From assembly GCA_022701475.1 (NCBI GenBank), contig JAKOOI010000411.1:1-5232 (forward strand): a stretch of 5,232 nt of DNA, in the 5' to 3' direction. A model generated the notes under the pieces. The model was not told the origin of the DNA. It made no database searches and worked only from the letters and a program-made list of their open reading frames with translations. The translations under genes were made by a program, and so were the position numbers. This DNA comes from Weeksellaceae bacterium. Its GTDB lineage: Bacteria > Bacteroidota > Bacteroidia > Flavobacteriales > Weeksellaceae. Shown here one piece after another: positions 4,923 through 5,232 of the stretch (position 1 is its first letter; each line of letters opens with the position of its first letter).

Positions 4923-4962
4923 ATTCTGCCGGAAGCCCCCAAGGGGCGGCTTATAACAGAAT
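4923..4962. other. Strong two-part hairpin downstream of holA
   Basis: ATTCTG 4923-4928 pairs with CAGAAT 4957-4962. Inside an internal loop, AAGCCCCC 4933-4940 pairs with GGG 4944-4946 and GGCTT 4948-4952 (C4947 bulged) around a 3-nt loop. That makes 14 pairs in 40 nt. It starts 55 bp after the holA stop and would suit transcript 3' end formation or protection, but no T-run follows on the plus strand, so a classic rho-independent terminator is not supported. Confidence 0.5.
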
Positions 4963-5153
4963 CGGGTACAACCTGATTGAAATACATAACAAAATTTAAA
5001 AAAACAGTCCTGTATTCCAGGAATTTGATCCAGATAGCAGCAATTCAAAAATAATCACTAATCATCTCATTATTTCCGGAAAGCGGCAGTCTGGCTCCCG
5101 ACATTAAAATAGGCTGCGCAACAAGGAAGGTTAATATCCCGCTATTATGACCC

Positions 5154-5181
5154 CTGACATCATTGACTGATCCCATGTCAG
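5154..5181. promoter_or_regulatory. 7-bp perfect dyad, possible operator
   Basis: CTGACAT at 5154-5160 and ATGTCAG at 5175-5181 are exact inverted repeats with a 14-bp spacer, so the half-site centres are 21 bp apart, about two helical turns. This spacing fits a dimeric regulator site ahead of a gene to the right of the window. It could also be chance in a 360-bp gap; no regulator can be named. Confidence 0.3.
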
Positions 5182-5232
5182 ATATTGACAAGTATCATTA
5201 AAATAACTTTTCTGAACCCATAAAAATTCCGA

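Larger units (their letters stand above)
4869..5232. other. Intergenic region after holA, no gene supported
   Basis: No frame here on either strand reads like a protein with a start. The long minus-strand open frame that enters to about 5048 is a shadow of holA. The stretch holds a strong hairpin at 4923-4962 and a 7-bp dyad at 5154-5181. TAACTTTT at 5204-5211 is one base off TAnnTTTG, with TTG at 5185-5187 only 16 nt before it. This could be a weak promoter for a gene beyond the window. Confidence 0.5.

Noticed and set aside
3840..5048. A 402-codon open frame on the minus strand opposite holA
   Set aside because: It lies antisense to a certain holA gene over most of its length. Its product is Cys/Phe/Gly-rich and resembles no protein family; it is a by-product of holA codon choice.

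Overview
The window looks like chromosome of a flavobacterium, most likely Chryseobacterium or a close relative. The grounds are the protein style (a 345-aa DNA polymerase III delta subunit, a CATI..GT lipoprotein with a PEGA-like domain, a free-standing HsdR_N-type nuclease domain), the lack of Shine-Dalgarno sequences before the starts, and matches to the Bacteroidetes promoter pattern TTG-N~20-TAnnTTTG. Codons are richer in G/C than in a typical AT-rich Chryseobacterium, so the genus call is tentative. There is no phage, plasmid, transposase, CRISPR, rRNA or tRNA signal.

Layout from left to right. Bases 1-44 hold the likely tail of an upstream gene. A GNAT acetyltransferase (88-606) and a small cupin (610-981) lie 3 bp apart as an operon, followed by a probable rho-independent terminator. 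A 467-bp gap (982-1448) then carries two arrays of degenerate 8-bp units, in opposite orientation (987-1034 and 1312-1391). Next comes a PEGA-like lipoprotein (1449-1826). The 84-bp convergent gap after it holds the same 8-bp units as a long hairpin, which overlaps the region where a secreted dienelactone hydrolase-family protein ends (1911-2654, minus). Upstream of that gene, 2655-3034 contains a 14-bp direct repeat flanking a T6GCA6 dyad, and a GC-richer, hairpin-dense island of unknown nature. A hypothetical gene (3035-3370, minus) and an HsdR_N-type nuclease-domain gene (3392-3823, minus) follow. The nuclease-domain gene is divergent from holA (3831-4868, plus), with only 7 bp between the two start codons. 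The last 364 bp carry no gene I can support, but they include a strong hairpin and a 7-bp dyad.

The genes do not form one pathway. The GNAT/cupin pair is probably cotranscribed. The nuclease-domain gene and the hypothetical gene are probably cotranscribed, and they share a control region with holA, the clamp-loader subunit needed for replication. The most unusual content is non-coding: a family of 8-bp-period repeats found only between genes, arranged head to head, and apparently used as terminator stems and a promoter edge. I did not find convincing evidence of a new defence or mobile system. The best candidates for a second look are the repeat family, the 2871-3007 island, the direct repeat upstream of the hydrolase, and the nuclease-domain/holA divergent pair.
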